Shown: piece by piece, positions 10,712 to 21,239 of the stretch | Layout of the letters: each line of letters opens with the position of its first letter | How positions within the stretch are numbered: position 1 is the first letter of the stretch | Assembly (NCBI GenBank): GCA_958298945.1 | Contig: OY282607.1 | Span: 80,999,868 to 81,063,867 of the forward strand | From: Atherix ibis | Lineage: Eukaryota > Arthropoda > Insecta > Diptera > Athericidae | Reading direction: 5' to 3' | DNA length: 64,000 bases | The notes under the pieces: model-generated | What the model was told of the DNA's origin: nothing | What the model saw: only the letters and a program-made list of their open reading frames with translations | Database searches by the model: none | Translations under genes and position numbers: made by a program

Positions 10712-12003
10712 CGAGGGTCATTCAACAAGAACTTAGCCTCACTGCCCGATGGAACTGCTGTCACAAAAGAAATTTACCATCGTGCAGTACATTCTTTTAG
10801 TAGCCTAAAAGATAGTTTCAGTCGATTCCCTTCATTAGTTTTGTTTTGAGAGCCTTTGAAAGCGAGCGTGTCGGTCGGTTGCACAAAAATGGAGAAAGAA
10901 CAATATCGTTCGGTGATTAGATTCTTGTTTTTGGAAGGGAAAACGCGCAGCGAAATCAAAGATCGCTTGGATGCTGTGTATGGTGACTCTTCTCCTTCGA
11001 TGGCGACCGTCAAGAATTGGTTCAACGAGTTTGTTCGTCGCCGCACGTCGGTTTTTGATGAGCCACGCCCAGGTGCCCCGTAAAAACGGCTGCTACGGAG
11101 GAAAACGTTAAAAAAGTCCACGATCTCGTGTTGGCAGACCGTCGATTGAAGGTTCACGAGATAGCTGAGACTGTGGGCATCGCAGTAGGAACGGTGCATC
11201 ATATTCTGCATAAAGAACTGGGCATGAGAAAGCTGTCGGCGCGATGGGTGCCGCGTTTGCTCACACCGGAAAACAAGCGCAACCGTGAGACCACATCGGC
11301 GACGTGTTTGGCGCTGTTTCAGCGCAATCCAGCGGAGTTCTTGTGTCGTTTCGTGACCGTCGACGAAACATGGATTCACTGGTACACACCAGAGACCAAG
11401 GAACAGTCGAAACAGTGGAATTCACCCGGCGAACGTGCTCCGAAGAAGGCGAAGACTGTTCGATCGGCCGGAAAGGTGATCGCCACCGTTTTCTGGGATT
11501 CACAAGGTGTGATCCACATCGATTACCTCGAGAAGGGTAAAACAATCACGGGGCGCTACTATGCTGACTTATTGGGCCGATTTGACGTCGAATTGAAGAA
11601 AAAGCGGCCCCGCTTTGCGAAGAAAAAAGTGCTGTTCCACCACGACAACGCGCCGGCTCACACCTCCGCCGTCGCCATGGCCAAATTGGTCGAATTGCGC
11701 TACGAATTGCTGCCCCATCCACCGTACTCTCCAGATTTGGCCCCCTGTGACTACTTTTTGTTTCCAAACCTGAAAAAATCACTTGCCGGGAATAGATTTG
11801 GGTCGAATGAGGAGGTCATCGTCGCCACGGAGGCCTATTTTGCTTCCCTCGAGAAAATTTATTTTTTGGACGGGTTAAAAAAGTTAGAGCATCGTTGGCC
11901 AAGTGTATCGAGCTTGAAGGAGATTATGTGGAAAAATAAATTGCCACCTTTCCAAAATTTTCGTTTTTCTTTTGTAGGCTAAGTACTTGTTGAATGACCC
12001 TCG
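10712..12003 (+). mobile_element. Irritans-type mariner B1 nested in mariner A1
   Basis: This is a 1292-bp element. The left end reads CGAGGGTCATTCAACAAG, and the reverse complement of the right end reads the same 18 bases, so the inverted repeats are still perfect over their outer part. The TA target is duplicated at 10710-10711 and 12004-12005. Removing the element and one TA rejoins mariner A1 at 'gaagtgta' + 'ctttcatcagttgg', which matches the uninterrupted A2 copy at 43040 ('gaagtgtactatcatcagttgg'). The insertion is therefore younger than mariner A1. A second copy of the same family lies at 32854-34142. Confidence 0.95.
10889..11939 (+). pseudogene. Irritans-type mariner transposase, frameshifted
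   Basis: The gene encodes a DD34D transposase of about 345-350 residues, normal for the family, which cuts and pastes the element at TA. It begins MEKEQYRSVIRFLFLEGKT. The first helix-turn-helix domain is followed by DEPRPGAP, then a frameshift at about 11082 that creates an immediate TAA. The second frame (from about 11086) runs KTAATEENVKKVHDLVL, the WVPRL motif, the first catalytic D in VTVDETW, KAKTVRSAGKVIATVFWDSQG, the second D in HHDNAPAH, and the third D in SPDLAPCDYFLFP. Exactly 34 residues separate the second and third D. A second frameshift near 11901 hides the normal ending (KCIELEGDYVEK then TAA at 11937). All three catalytic residues are intact, so two small indels are the only obvious defects. 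It is the least damaged transposase in the window. Confidence 0.92.
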
Positions 12004-12220
12004 TACTTTCATCAGTTGGACAAATTGAATGATTCACTTAAAGAAAAAAAGCCAGAATAAAATATTAATTCACTATAAGAAATTGTCTTTCATTTTTATA
12101 AAAAAAAACGAAATTACTTCCCGGACAACCCAATATATTATCTGTGATCTTAGGCTAAGTGCTTATGCTTTTCATTTATCTTATTTAAAAAAAAATCTTT
12201 AGTATTAAGTAATCGAATTT

Positions 12221-12515
12221 TGTTGCTGTTGTGCTTTGATTTTATGACGCTGAACATCTGCGTCTATAACGCAGCGGCCCTAAGTTCATATCCAGCTGGT
12301 GACATAGCCTTGGCGCCATTTGATTATTGTGGCGTCTAAAAATTAATATATTAGTACAAATATTTTTAGAAATGACCATGAGGAGCGAGCAATTTTGTAT
12401 GATTCCCGAAGGCCAGTAGATGGCATTAGTAGAGTTAAATAATACTAATCCTCTCTGGTTAGTGAATTCACTATCAAACTTAACGTAAACGTATTAGAAA
12501 CGAAATAGATATCGA
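12221..12515 (+). repeat. tRNA-derived SINE-like repeat, copy 2
   Basis: The repeat starts 'tgttgctgttgtgc'. The segment 12258-12274 forms a perfect 5-bp stem (ctgcg/cgcag) with a 7-base loop (tctataa), as in a tRNA anticodon arm. It is followed after a variable-size gap by 'gttcatatccagc' at 12284-12296, resembling a B box and TΨC arm. The body continues 'aatgaccatgagga', 'gaaggccagtagatggcatt' and 'actaatcctctctgg', shared with 9676-10085 and 43484-43770. A 14-bp palindrome (TAGTGAATTCACTA, 12460-12473) is missing from the 43.7-kb copy. The assignment as a Pol III-derived SINE is inference. Confidence 0.5.
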
Positions 12516-12599
12516 TGCTATTATTTCCAAGTTATGCTTTGGAAAGTATAGTCAAATAATGTGCATTTAAAGTCATATTGTTAATAAATTTTTATTTAA

Positions 12600-12960
12600 T
12601 TATATTGCGCATATCTTGCCATTGTACAAAAAAGATACTGTTATTCAAATAACTGACAAAAAACTTCTTTCAGAACTCAATTCTTTTGAGGTAATTTTTG
12701 ATGACTTTTTACACACTTTTCGGGCTGTAATTGGGCCATGACTTGACAAAAGTTGCCTTTTAAATGATCTAGAACTAAAACGTTATCTGTACAGACATGA
12801 TCTTTTATGTAGCTTTAGGAGATAATATCTAATAGCGTCAAATCGCATGAACTTGGAGCCCAATTTTACATCACCAAATCTCCAAATTACACGTCTTGAG
12901 AAACTTCTCACGTAATAATACATACGGTTTAGATTAAAATCTTCAAGTTCATCCTAACCT
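12600..12960 (-). pseudogene. DD41D transposase C-terminal relic
   Basis: Read on the minus strand near 12862-12700, the translation WAPSSCDLTLLDIIS then SYIKDHVCTDNVLVLDHLKGN matches the third catalytic region of DD41D transposases (WPPRSYDLTPLDYFLWGYLKS in the 47-kb copy), followed by the ..MAQLQPEKC tail. The catalytic D of the PLD motif is kept. Stops interrupt the frame. The rest of the element would lie beyond mariner C1 and is not recognisable there on this strand. A paralogous relic is at 43890-44230. Confidence 0.7.
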
Positions 12961-13096
12961 CTTCTTCTTTTCAACAAATATTACAATACTATAAATAATT
13001 ATATGTTTAACAGCTGTGATACATAACTAACTATATTCGAACAAAATAGATAAACCTATATTATATGACATTTAAAGTTATTTTGATCAGAAAATA

Positions 13097-14410
13097 CCAC
13101 CTTGATCAAGAAAGTGTGGCGCTCCCATGGTTCCGATTTGAGTTCTGTTTTTTGTTAAGTTGGTACATCTGTTGTTGATATTCCCTCTAAATCTTAGCAT
13201 CATAGCTTGACATTTGCAAAAGTTACGTAGCCAAGAGTACATCTATCTGTGTGTGTGTTGGCGATTTTTTACAATTTTAGAAATGGATTTAAATTTGCAA
13301 CAACGAACTTCTATTAAATTTTGCGTAAAAAACAGATTTAATGATGCGCGAACGTTGGAAATGTTGGAAAAGTGTTTCGGCAACGATTCTCTAAAGAAAA
13401 CGGTCATTTACCAGTGGCACGAGCGGTTCAAAAGTGGTTGTGAGTCAATCGAAGATGATGAACGCAGTGGCAAACCATCGACATCGAAAACCGACGAAAA
13501 CATTGATAAAGTAAAAGAAATGTTGGTCAATAACCGCAAATTAACCATCAGAGAGATAACGGAGGACTTGAACATTGCCTATGGATCCGTCCAAGACATT
13601 TTGGTTAATGATTTGGGTTTCCGTCGTGTAGCAGCAAAGTTGGTGCCAAAAGACCTCAATTTCATGCAAAAAAGAGACCGTGTTGACATCGCAAAAGACA
13701 TGATTTGCGAGGCTGAATCAGATCCCACATTCATCAAAAGGATCATTACTGGAGACGAGACGTGGGTTTATGAGTACGACACGCAATCCAGACATCAGGC
13801 AATTGAATGGCGTTCACCAAATGAGCCGAGACCCAAAAAAAACCACGTCGTTTTCAGTCAAAAAAGAAGGCAATGCTCACGGTATTCATGGATTACAACG
13901 GTGTAGTGCATCATGAATTTTTGCCAGAAAGCCGGACAGTAAACAAAGAGTATTATTTGGGCGTTATGAGACGTTTGCGTGAAGCAATTCGCCGAAAGAG
14001 ACCAGAATTATAGGCAGAAAACTCGTGGATTTTGCACCATGATAACGCACCGTCGCACAGTGCCATTATTATTCGTAATTTTTTGACGAAAAATGCAACA
14101 AATACCATCCAAAAACCACCGAATTCACCTGATTTGGCACCCTGTGACTTCTTTCTGTTCAAACGAGTTAAAAAACCATTACGGGGAACGCGTTTCAACA
14201 GCCGAGAGGACGTAATGGAAAAATCGCAGGAAGCGCTGATGGACATACCGAAAACCGAATATAAAAAATGTTTCGAGGATTGGATCAAGCACTGGCATAA
14301 CTGTGTGAAAGTCGATGGGAATTACTTTGAAGGGATAATATAGATCTTGATGAATAAACTTGAATTTTTAATTTTCTGAATAAATTCCGAAAACTTTTTG
14401 ATCAAGGTAG
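13097..14410 (+). mobile_element. Mariner C1, near full length
   Basis: This is a 1314-bp element with TA at 13095-13096 and 14411-14412. The left end is CCACCTTGATCAAGAAAG and the right end, reversed, is CTACCTTGATCAAAAAGT, so the inverted repeats are imperfect. The transposase differs from both the mauritiana and irritans types: it has EPRPKK after the first catalytic region, an H-H-E-F block and NKEYYL. A deletion derivative of a related element lies at 30755-31626. An 18-bp remnant of such an end sits at the matching position in the other duplicated block (44337). Confidence 0.92.
13283..14343 (+). pseudogene. Mariner C1 transposase, one frameshift and one stop
   Basis: About 353 codons start at MDLNLQQRTSIKFCVK. 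In order: a first DNA-binding domain (WHERFKSG near residue 50), SGKPSTS, a second helix-turn-helix (LTIREITEDLNIAYGSVQ), the first catalytic D in ITGDETWVYEYD, a frameshift in the A8 run at about 13838-13845, then MLTVFMDYNGVVHHEFLPESRTVNKEYY, a TAG stop at 14011, the second D in HHDNAPSH and the third in SPDLAPCDFFLF with 34 residues between, and the ending DGNYFEGII. The catalytic triad is intact, so the two lesions alone inactivate it. The start was chosen because the upstream ATG at 13214 lies in the untranslated region before the family's usual N-terminus. Confidence 0.9.
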
Positions 14411-14412
14411 TA

Positions 14413-14679
14413 TGTTCACAGAAATAAAATACACTCTGTAAAATTCATTTACAATTCGAACATGATATTTTATACTAATGAGAATCAATACAGATATTTA
14501 ATATTTACTTCTTCTGCACCTTCTGTATAGGGTCTGTCTATTTTTTTTTTTTAATAGAGTAGAAATTGGCTATGTTGACAGTTCTGCCATTCAGTTTTTT
14601 TTAACATGTTCACAGTATAAAATTTGCCTTTTGTTATACTGTCTTCAAATTCCGTATAAAAATTGTTTTAAACTAATTC
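14413..14679. other. Flank; possible left end of a DD41D element
   Basis: A TAGGGTCTGTC word at about 14527, followed by a T run and 'aatagagtag', has the look of a DD41D-type terminal repeat (compare TA-AAGGGTT at 46837). No partner was found on the right, so the end assignment is uncertain. Confidence 0.3.
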
Positions 14680-14862
14680 AAATTCATTATGAGAATGGTC
14701 GATCTGTTAAAGCTGGTTGTTCAGAAAAAATCATCTTCTCGGGCGAAATTCATTTTCACTAAGCCGGGCTATGTTAATAAAAAAATTATCGCATTTCGGC
14801 ATCTGAAAATCTAAAAGCTGTTATTGGACAATAATTACATTCAAAAATGAGATTGATGCTAC
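14680..14862 (+). pseudogene. DD41D transposase relic, first catalytic region
   Basis: Plus-strand frames give KIIFSGEIHF at about 14727-14756, then GYVNKK near 14775 and ENLKAV near 14805. This corresponds to the KIIFSDEAHFHLSG..VNKQN block of the 47-kb copy. The first catalytic D reads G here. The relic is cut off at about 14863 by the GC-richer repeat and resumes at 15632. Confidence 0.65.
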
Positions 14863-14865
14863 AGT

Positions 14866-15631
14866 TATCCGCCCCGGCGGCGGTATGTTAAGTATATACC
14901 AGCTTCTCATCCCAATGATGGCATAAACAGGTAAAATAGCTAACAAGGGGCAAAAGTAGATACGTGGCCGGTAAATGTGATATTAAAATTCATAGTAAAG
15001 CCATTAATATCACATAGTAATGGTGGTGTATGTACAATATAGATGAGGAAAAAAGGGAGTGAAGTGATCATTGCTGACCACTGCTCACTGAGCGGGGTAC
15101 AGACCTAAAGTACTCTAGTATAAAAAGTAGGTACCACGGGAACCGAGACGCCCAACAGAACGAAATTCAATATATTAAATAGATCTTTAAGGATTATGGC
15201 GTTGAAGCTTTGCATAGCTTTCATGCATATTTGTACAATAGTGTTTGCTTGTATGCTAATGCGGGTGGAGTCGTACCTGTTTGTATTCTGCAAAATATGA
15301 TGAACTAGTTATGTGCTCGATTATTGGTGAGGTGCTTAGGCATTCACATGATGGATGTGGTTGACACCTATATCGCGGGTACGATCTTCGGATCGCAGGA
15401 GGTAGATAACTGGCAAATGTAGTAATACTTTGCAATTATTCCGGGTGTTGTCACTGCTGATGATAGCAGAGGCTTAAGGTAAGCCTCGTTACCAGCAGTT
15501 GAGACGATTAGCTTGTAACTGATTACTTACTGCTCATCTTCAGTTATGGTTATGCGCTGATTGAGCGTATCTCAAGCCCAATAGTCGTGGGCGACTGGTG
15601 CTATAAAATCCAAAGATGCGGTATAGCACCA
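14866..15631. repeat. Unclassified interspersed repeat, copy 2, inserted in a DD41D relic
   Basis: This stretch is clearly richer in G and C than its flanks and starts near 'ccgccccggcggcgg'. Its 15345-15550 part aligns by eye with 495-640. It separates two parts of what reads as a single DD41D transposase on the same strand, which suggests it inserted there. No terminal inverted repeat, poly(A) tail or confident target duplication was seen, and no protein motif. Confidence 0.5.
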
Positions 15632-15985
15632 TTAAATATACAGAATATACTGTTAATGGAGTGCACCACAGAGACATGGTAACCAATTTTTTATGCCCGA
15701 TTTTTGATGACATGGATGTCGACGATTTGTGGTTTCAAAACTGTCCTTGAAACAATCGATTTATTGAAAAACAAATTCAATGGACGTCTAATTTCGCGAA
15801 GAGATTATGTCAATTGGCCATTAAGATCATGTTATATAATGCCGTTGGACTTTTTCTTGTCCAGTTATGGAAAAAATAAAGTTGATGAAAATAGTCTACA
15901 CACAATTCAAGAGCCACAATTATGCAAAAAATGTATCGATGTTCGTAAACGTAGTCGTTGTAAAAATTTGCCCAATATTATCTTC
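15632..15985 (+). pseudogene. DD41D transposase relic, second and third catalytic regions
   Basis: The frame reads YTVNGVHHRDMVTNF, FDDMDVDDLWFQ, then after a deletion of the QDGATCHT motif and a frameshift ETIDLLKNKFNGRLISRR, NWPLRSCYIMPLDFFL. This is the standard DD41D order (VNGERYRSM…DNIWFQQDGATCHT…LLREKFGDSIISR…PPRSYDLTPLDYFL). The second catalytic D is deleted and the third is kept in PLDFF. The segment continues the relic at 14680-14862. Confidence 0.75.
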
Positions 15986-18500
15986 TATTCATAAATGGTA
16001 AAGTGTTTACAACATATTTCAATATAGAATTATGGAATTTTCATACAAAAAGTGTGTTTCATTCTAAATTTTTAAAAAAAATTCTAATTTGTGGATCCAA
16101 TATAACCAATAATTCTAAATAATTCAAATTTAATACCAATTTTTTTACCATTAACTGCACACTTTACTGTATAATTTTTAATGCATATTATTTGCATTTA
16201 TTTCTATAATATAAAAATAAATACTTACCTCAATTAAGTATTCATTCACAGTCCATAAAAATCTTTATTGGGCTATCAGCAAATGGTCTGGAAAACATAT
16301 TTTCAACTTATGTGGTGAGTCTATGAGCATGCAGATTGTGTGTAAAAATTGGAAATCCTCCTTCTGCCAATTCTACCGCAAACTATATAAAAAGTGTATA
16401 TTGCCAAATTAACTTTAAAATTAGTGAACTATACTTTTGGGAGCTTTTTTCCCATTCATTTTCAATTCATATAAAAACAAAAATTGACGAAATCTATTAC
16501 GACAAAATTTTCAACGTTTTTGCTGTTCGCTTGTATGTACAGTCAATAAAATTCGATTAATTTTTTACGTGTTCGCATAAATTATCAATACATCAGAACT
16601 ATTTGAGATTTTAATCTTGGTTTTTTCGAATTTCATGAGATGTTTTTTCCGCGTTTCATAAAATGAGTACTGATTTACCTCAACGATAGTATTTGATGAC
16701 AAACAACCAACTCCTGGTATCATGTAGATATAACTATTTTCGATAAAAATAAGAACTAATGCTACTTATCCCGCTTTTATACCATTAAATTCGATAAAGC
16801 AGAAACCTTTTAGAAATGTCTAGCCATATACAAGTTTATCAACGCTTGATTTAGCATAGTTTGCACGTAGAATATTAAAACAATCCTATAAAATTTCGGA
16901 TCATTGAATATATATTAGTTGGGTATATTCCGCCGGATTCAACAAAGGCATTCACGTTTGAATGGAATTTGCAATTCAACTTTCCTTTGTTACACCATTT
17001 TATTCACCGGGTTTTTCTTTACTCTAAAAAAAAAAAGAATGTTCATCTAAAAATTTCTACTTTTTCCTCAAAGAAAGTGTGCTTCAATAACGCCATCGCG
17101 AAAAAAATGTTCATGTCAAGATATTTGATTTTGTTTCCTTTTTGGAGATTTTACTTTTATTATCATTAGGTTTTTTGTTAATGTAAATTTTTATATTTTC
17201 CCGGTAATAATTTTATAGTATTAAATATTTTTATACGACCATTAAAAGGTAGTTTAATTTTTTATAATTTTTTTTTTTTTTTTTTGTTCTTGTTATAAAT
17301 AAGGCTTCTGAGAAGGAAAGTTTATAGAATCGAAGTTATGGAAATTTTTTATATACTCACAATATGGTAACGATGATGGTGAAAGGGAATAAAACGAAAT
17401 TTTATGAGATTAATAATTTCAATATTATTATTGACTTAAATTCAGGTATAAATAAGAAATTTATTTTCCGAATAATCGATTTTCCTTTAGTGTAAAGATT
17501 TCAACTAGAAATCTTTATTATCGAAAAATTAAAAGTATCATTAAAGAAAGCATTGAATAAATTTATGTTTAAAAAGTTTAAATGTAAATTTATTATTATT
17601 ATTATTATTATTAAGCAGTCCGATGAATATATTAACTGTGGGATCATCGGGAAATTACAAATAAAATAATTATGATCATGATTATAAAATTATTTTGCAA
17701 TAAATTATTTATCCGACTGGATGTATATGATTAGTAAAGAATTCGTTAGGCTTTTGGTGATTTTTTGATTGTATGAAAATTTATCTAGGCACCTGGAGAT
17801 ATCGAAATCTAATTTTTCGGTAAGTATTTGTGTATATATGGCCAATTTTATATGTCATTTATTGCATATTAACCACAAAAATTCATAAATACAAGTAGTC
17901 TATCATTAACAGAGTCATTGGTAACCTTCACGTATGGGGCAAACTGTTTAGTTTTCGCCTTTTGCATGACAGAAAACAATATTCCACAAGAATCCCCGCT
18001 TTCCACTATACTCTTTAATATATACGAGTATACACATTCCATATCGTAATCACGTTCTACTTATGATCATTTCCTATGAGTATAAGCAGAATATATTTTT
18101 GTACTATTGGCTAGAACGAAGTTCCAAGATACTCTAGGGCTACATAATTGGCACTGTTATGCAAACATTTTTTATTCTGCTTTTAAAGAAAATAGGAAAA
18201 TTAGGATAGGAGGAAATGAAAGAGTGCTTCTTTGTTTAAGCTATATTTAACTGTTTATTAGTTAAATAATATTTTAATGATTTGGTTATAAAATAGTATG
18301 AATTAGGTAATTTTATAATAAAAACTAAAGCTTAGGTTCGACGTTCTTATTTTGTATTGATTGTTATTACTAATTATTAATAATAATAATTTGCAATCGA
18401 TAGCTTTGCTGGTAAAGCACAACAAATTATACTAGAGTAAAGATTATATTTTAATTATTTGAATGGTCAATGCCGAGCGTTTACTTACTTGACGTATTTT
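15986..18500. other. AT-rich spacer, nothing recognised
   Basis: Short open frames here lack motifs. A short (ATT)n microsatellite is at 17590-17613 and a T run at 17268-17286. Confidence 0.5.
17590..17613. repeat. (ATT)n microsatellite
   Basis: About eight uninterrupted ATT units. Confidence 0.9.
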
Positions 18501-19800
18501 TAGCATTAGAAAAGTGGCAGATCCGTTAAATATTTTTTACTCTAACCAATTTTGTTGATCTAAAATATTTGACGATTTTACTGAACTAAGAGTGCCCTCT
18601 ATTAATAAGTAAAGTCCTCTTTTAACCAAATTTAGTTTTTTAAAAACTATGGAGAAAAAATAGTTAAGGCTTTGAGCGAAAAAAATTGTATAGGTACAAA
18701 AAACCGCCATGTCTTTGGGTCTGTAAGAAACATTATTATTAGTACGAATATTCGATCGCCTGGCTTCAGCTCCGTTCACCCCATCCTGGGCATTGCTGGA
18801 ATCAATACTGTATTGGTCCATAGTATGTGTAAGGTTAGACAAAGTGAGGCAACTAGATGACGCCCTTTTATCCCTTTACATGAAATAGTTCCTACTCGAA
18901 ACTGGTGAAAACTCCATATTTCTTCACCTTCACAAAGCTCAAGTCAGATTAATTCATACTAACTTTTGCATTGCTAATTATTCTTTCCAAAATTTAGTTA
19001 AAACTATTATCTTTCTTAATCCTCTCACGTTCTCTCTCCACTTTCAAACTGATTTTAAAGACCGCTCCCAACCAGAGTTCAGATTTGAAACCGAATTTGC
19101 GAGCGGTGTTGAGAATATCTACGTTTCTAAATAGATTTAAGAAGGTAGGTACCAACTTATTTCTTTACAGGAAACTCTTTCTCAAATAGTTGTACGGGCT
19201 CAAAGAATGCTTACAATTGTAGACGGATTTAGCAACCCATTGAATGGTACTGTACTCGACATAACCTACTCAACAATAACAGTGTCGAGTTGCGTTGGGT
19301 TTATCATCCTGTCTACTCAACTTTATACCGAAATTCTGGGGCCGAAAACTACTTTGTATTCGGAAAGGGTATACTACTCTCACCCATAACTTTCGTTTTG
19401 GAAACTATCTGCCAATCTTATGGAACTCCGATATTTATTCTATATATATTGAGTGAATGTTCCTCTTATGGTGCAAAAGAGGAGTAGAGTTCCTCTTATG
19501 GTGCAGTTGCTATATCCAAAAAGTTTACTTCCAAGTCCGCTTTTCAACCTGTTCAAACATACTTAAATACTTCAGAAAATTTAATAAACTCTAACTGGTA
19601 TTACCTACTAAACACAGATCAAATTTGCTCAGAAAACTTTTAACTCCCAGCCGTACGAAACTTGATGTCGCCCAATATCTTTTAAGAAAGATAGTCACTT
19701 TCTAATGTACAATATATTAAAAAGATAAACAATAAAAGTTCAGTTGAAAATTGTAAGAACTCCTTCTGATTTTAGATAGAATAAAGACAAAGAAGGACGG
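18501..19800. other. Unassigned region of mixed composition
   Basis: The interval is less AT-rich than its surroundings. It holds a 101-codon minus-strand frame (18842-18537) and overlapping 60- to 65-codon plus-strand frames (19207-19487), none with a recognisable domain. A 'gttcctcttatggtgca' word is repeated at 19458 and 19489. It may be an old repeat or a degraded coding region. Confidence 0.35.
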
Positions 19801-21235
19801 ACAATCTTCGATATTAATAGTAGATAAAAGTGTAAATGGACAAAAAATATTTTCGAATTTAAAAACATTTCCTTACCGATAAGGAGAAAATGCTTATTTC
19901 TTCTGTTTTTTGATAATTATTTTCTTTAATTTGCATTATTATCTGATTTCCTGTTTAATACTTTCTGTAATTTCGCCTTTACACTATAAATATTTTTAAT
20001 GAATAAAAATCTGTAAAAGTACAACCAAAAAAAAATTAAAAAAGAAAAATAACTGATAAAAAATATCCTTTTTTAAATATTAATCAACTTACGAGTATCT
20101 GCACGCTTCCTTCCATAATTTTATGCTCAACTTGTGTGTTTGTTTAATTTTCCATTTAATTAAAAGCAATGCAAATAAATGATCCTTCTAATTAATTAAA
20201 GAAAACATGAACAAATATACAAAAATCAACAAAGCTAATGAGGCTTACTTTATTCTTAAGATTATAACAAAGCATGTTCATATAGAAAAATTGCTTTTGC
20301 AAATGACAAATACTTCAACTCAAGTAGTATGTCTAAGAAAATATGCAAAGAGAAATTATTAACGTATAATAGTTTTGAATGTAGAAAATTTTATAAGAAA
20401 GATTTAATAAGGCATATTTTCCTTTAAAAGACAATTAAGATTTGAATGAATTTTTTTTGTGCTTTTTAATTGATCAGAAAGATCTTCTTCTCTACTCGTA
20501 CTACCTATTTACTCTTTGTAAGTTTTTTTTTTTGAGGTTGATTATCTGTTTTTACTTTATTAATTTTTTTTGCCAATTAATATTTATAGAATGTTTGTTA
20601 TATCATCATTTTATATAATAAATATGATGTATATTTTCTTATTAATTATAATTTGATAGTATATTTGTATGATTTCAAGATAAATGATTAATTTATTGAA
20701 CAAAATATTGCAATTTTTCCATCAACAATAATTATGATACGAACTTTTATTACTGATGAGTTAGTCTGTGCAGTGCTATTCGAGACAAATTTCAGATCGG
20801 TAGTTGTCCTGAATACGATTTAGTTGCTGTCTAGAATAATCGGCCATTTTTATGCCAGTTTTGATAGTTCAATATATTAAATAAGTAAAATTATTTTTTT
20901 CTTAAATTTTATCAATATTTATCTTTATAAAGGGTTAAAAAAAATTCCTTTTTTCTTAAAAGAAAGGCAATTAAAAAAGAATATTGAACAAAATTAAAAA
21001 TATTCTCTTCAATAAGTACAACTCAAAGTTTCTGGCATATAAAAAAAAACTTTCAAGATCAAAATTGTTTTTTTTTAATAAAAAAAATTAAATTTATTTC
21101 GACTTTAATATAATATATATAATAAAAATAAAATTTTACTAACATAAATTGAATATTACTAAAAATAAAAGTAATTTTGATATAATTTTTTTACAAAAAA
21201 GTAAATTTGATATAATTATTATTTGAAAAAACATT
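19801..21235. other. AT-rich spacer, nothing recognised
   Basis: AT-rich DNA with stops in all frames; no feature found. Confidence 0.5.
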
Positions 21236-21239
21236 GTTC

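Larger units (their letters stand above)
10115..12133 (+). mobile_element. Mauritiana-type mariner A1, interrupted by a nested mariner
   Basis: The right end (…ggacaaccCAA at 12133) is the inverted repeat TTGGGTTGTCCGGAAAG seen in copies at 42264, 52458 and 60204. The left end at 10115 is a diverged version (ATCGGTTGTTCGGAAAG). TA lies at 10113-10114 and 12134-12135. Without the nested element it is about 725 bp, well short of the usual 1.3 kb. The start of the gene is deleted near 10248, and everything between the KxPE block and the 3' UTR is lost near 12055. What remains (10320-10709) encodes the helix-turn-helix end (NRRITTREIAERL-like, frameshifted), then IITGDEKWVVYNN with the first catalytic D, then MLSVWWDFKGIVYFELL. 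The second and third catalytic D are gone, so it cannot move itself. Confidence 0.9.
12134..13096. repeat. Duplicated block, copy 1 (between mariners A1 and C1)
   Basis: The block from 'tattatctgtgatcttagg' to 'cagaaaata' is nearly identical by eye to 43398-44336, with scattered substitutions and small indels. In both places it starts directly at the right end of a mauritiana-type mariner and ends at the terminal repeat of a C-type mariner. It contains a SINE-like repeat (about 12221-12515) and a minus-strand DD41D relic (about 12600-12960). Confidence 0.9.

Noticed and set aside
11261..11782. Open frames antisense to or overlapping the irritans-type transposase
   Set aside because: They shadow the GC-richer transposase gene, whose frame carries the conserved motifs.
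18537..18842. 101-codon minus-strand frame as a gene
   Set aside because: No domain, no splice or promoter signals, and the length is within chance expectation for a mixed-composition stretch.
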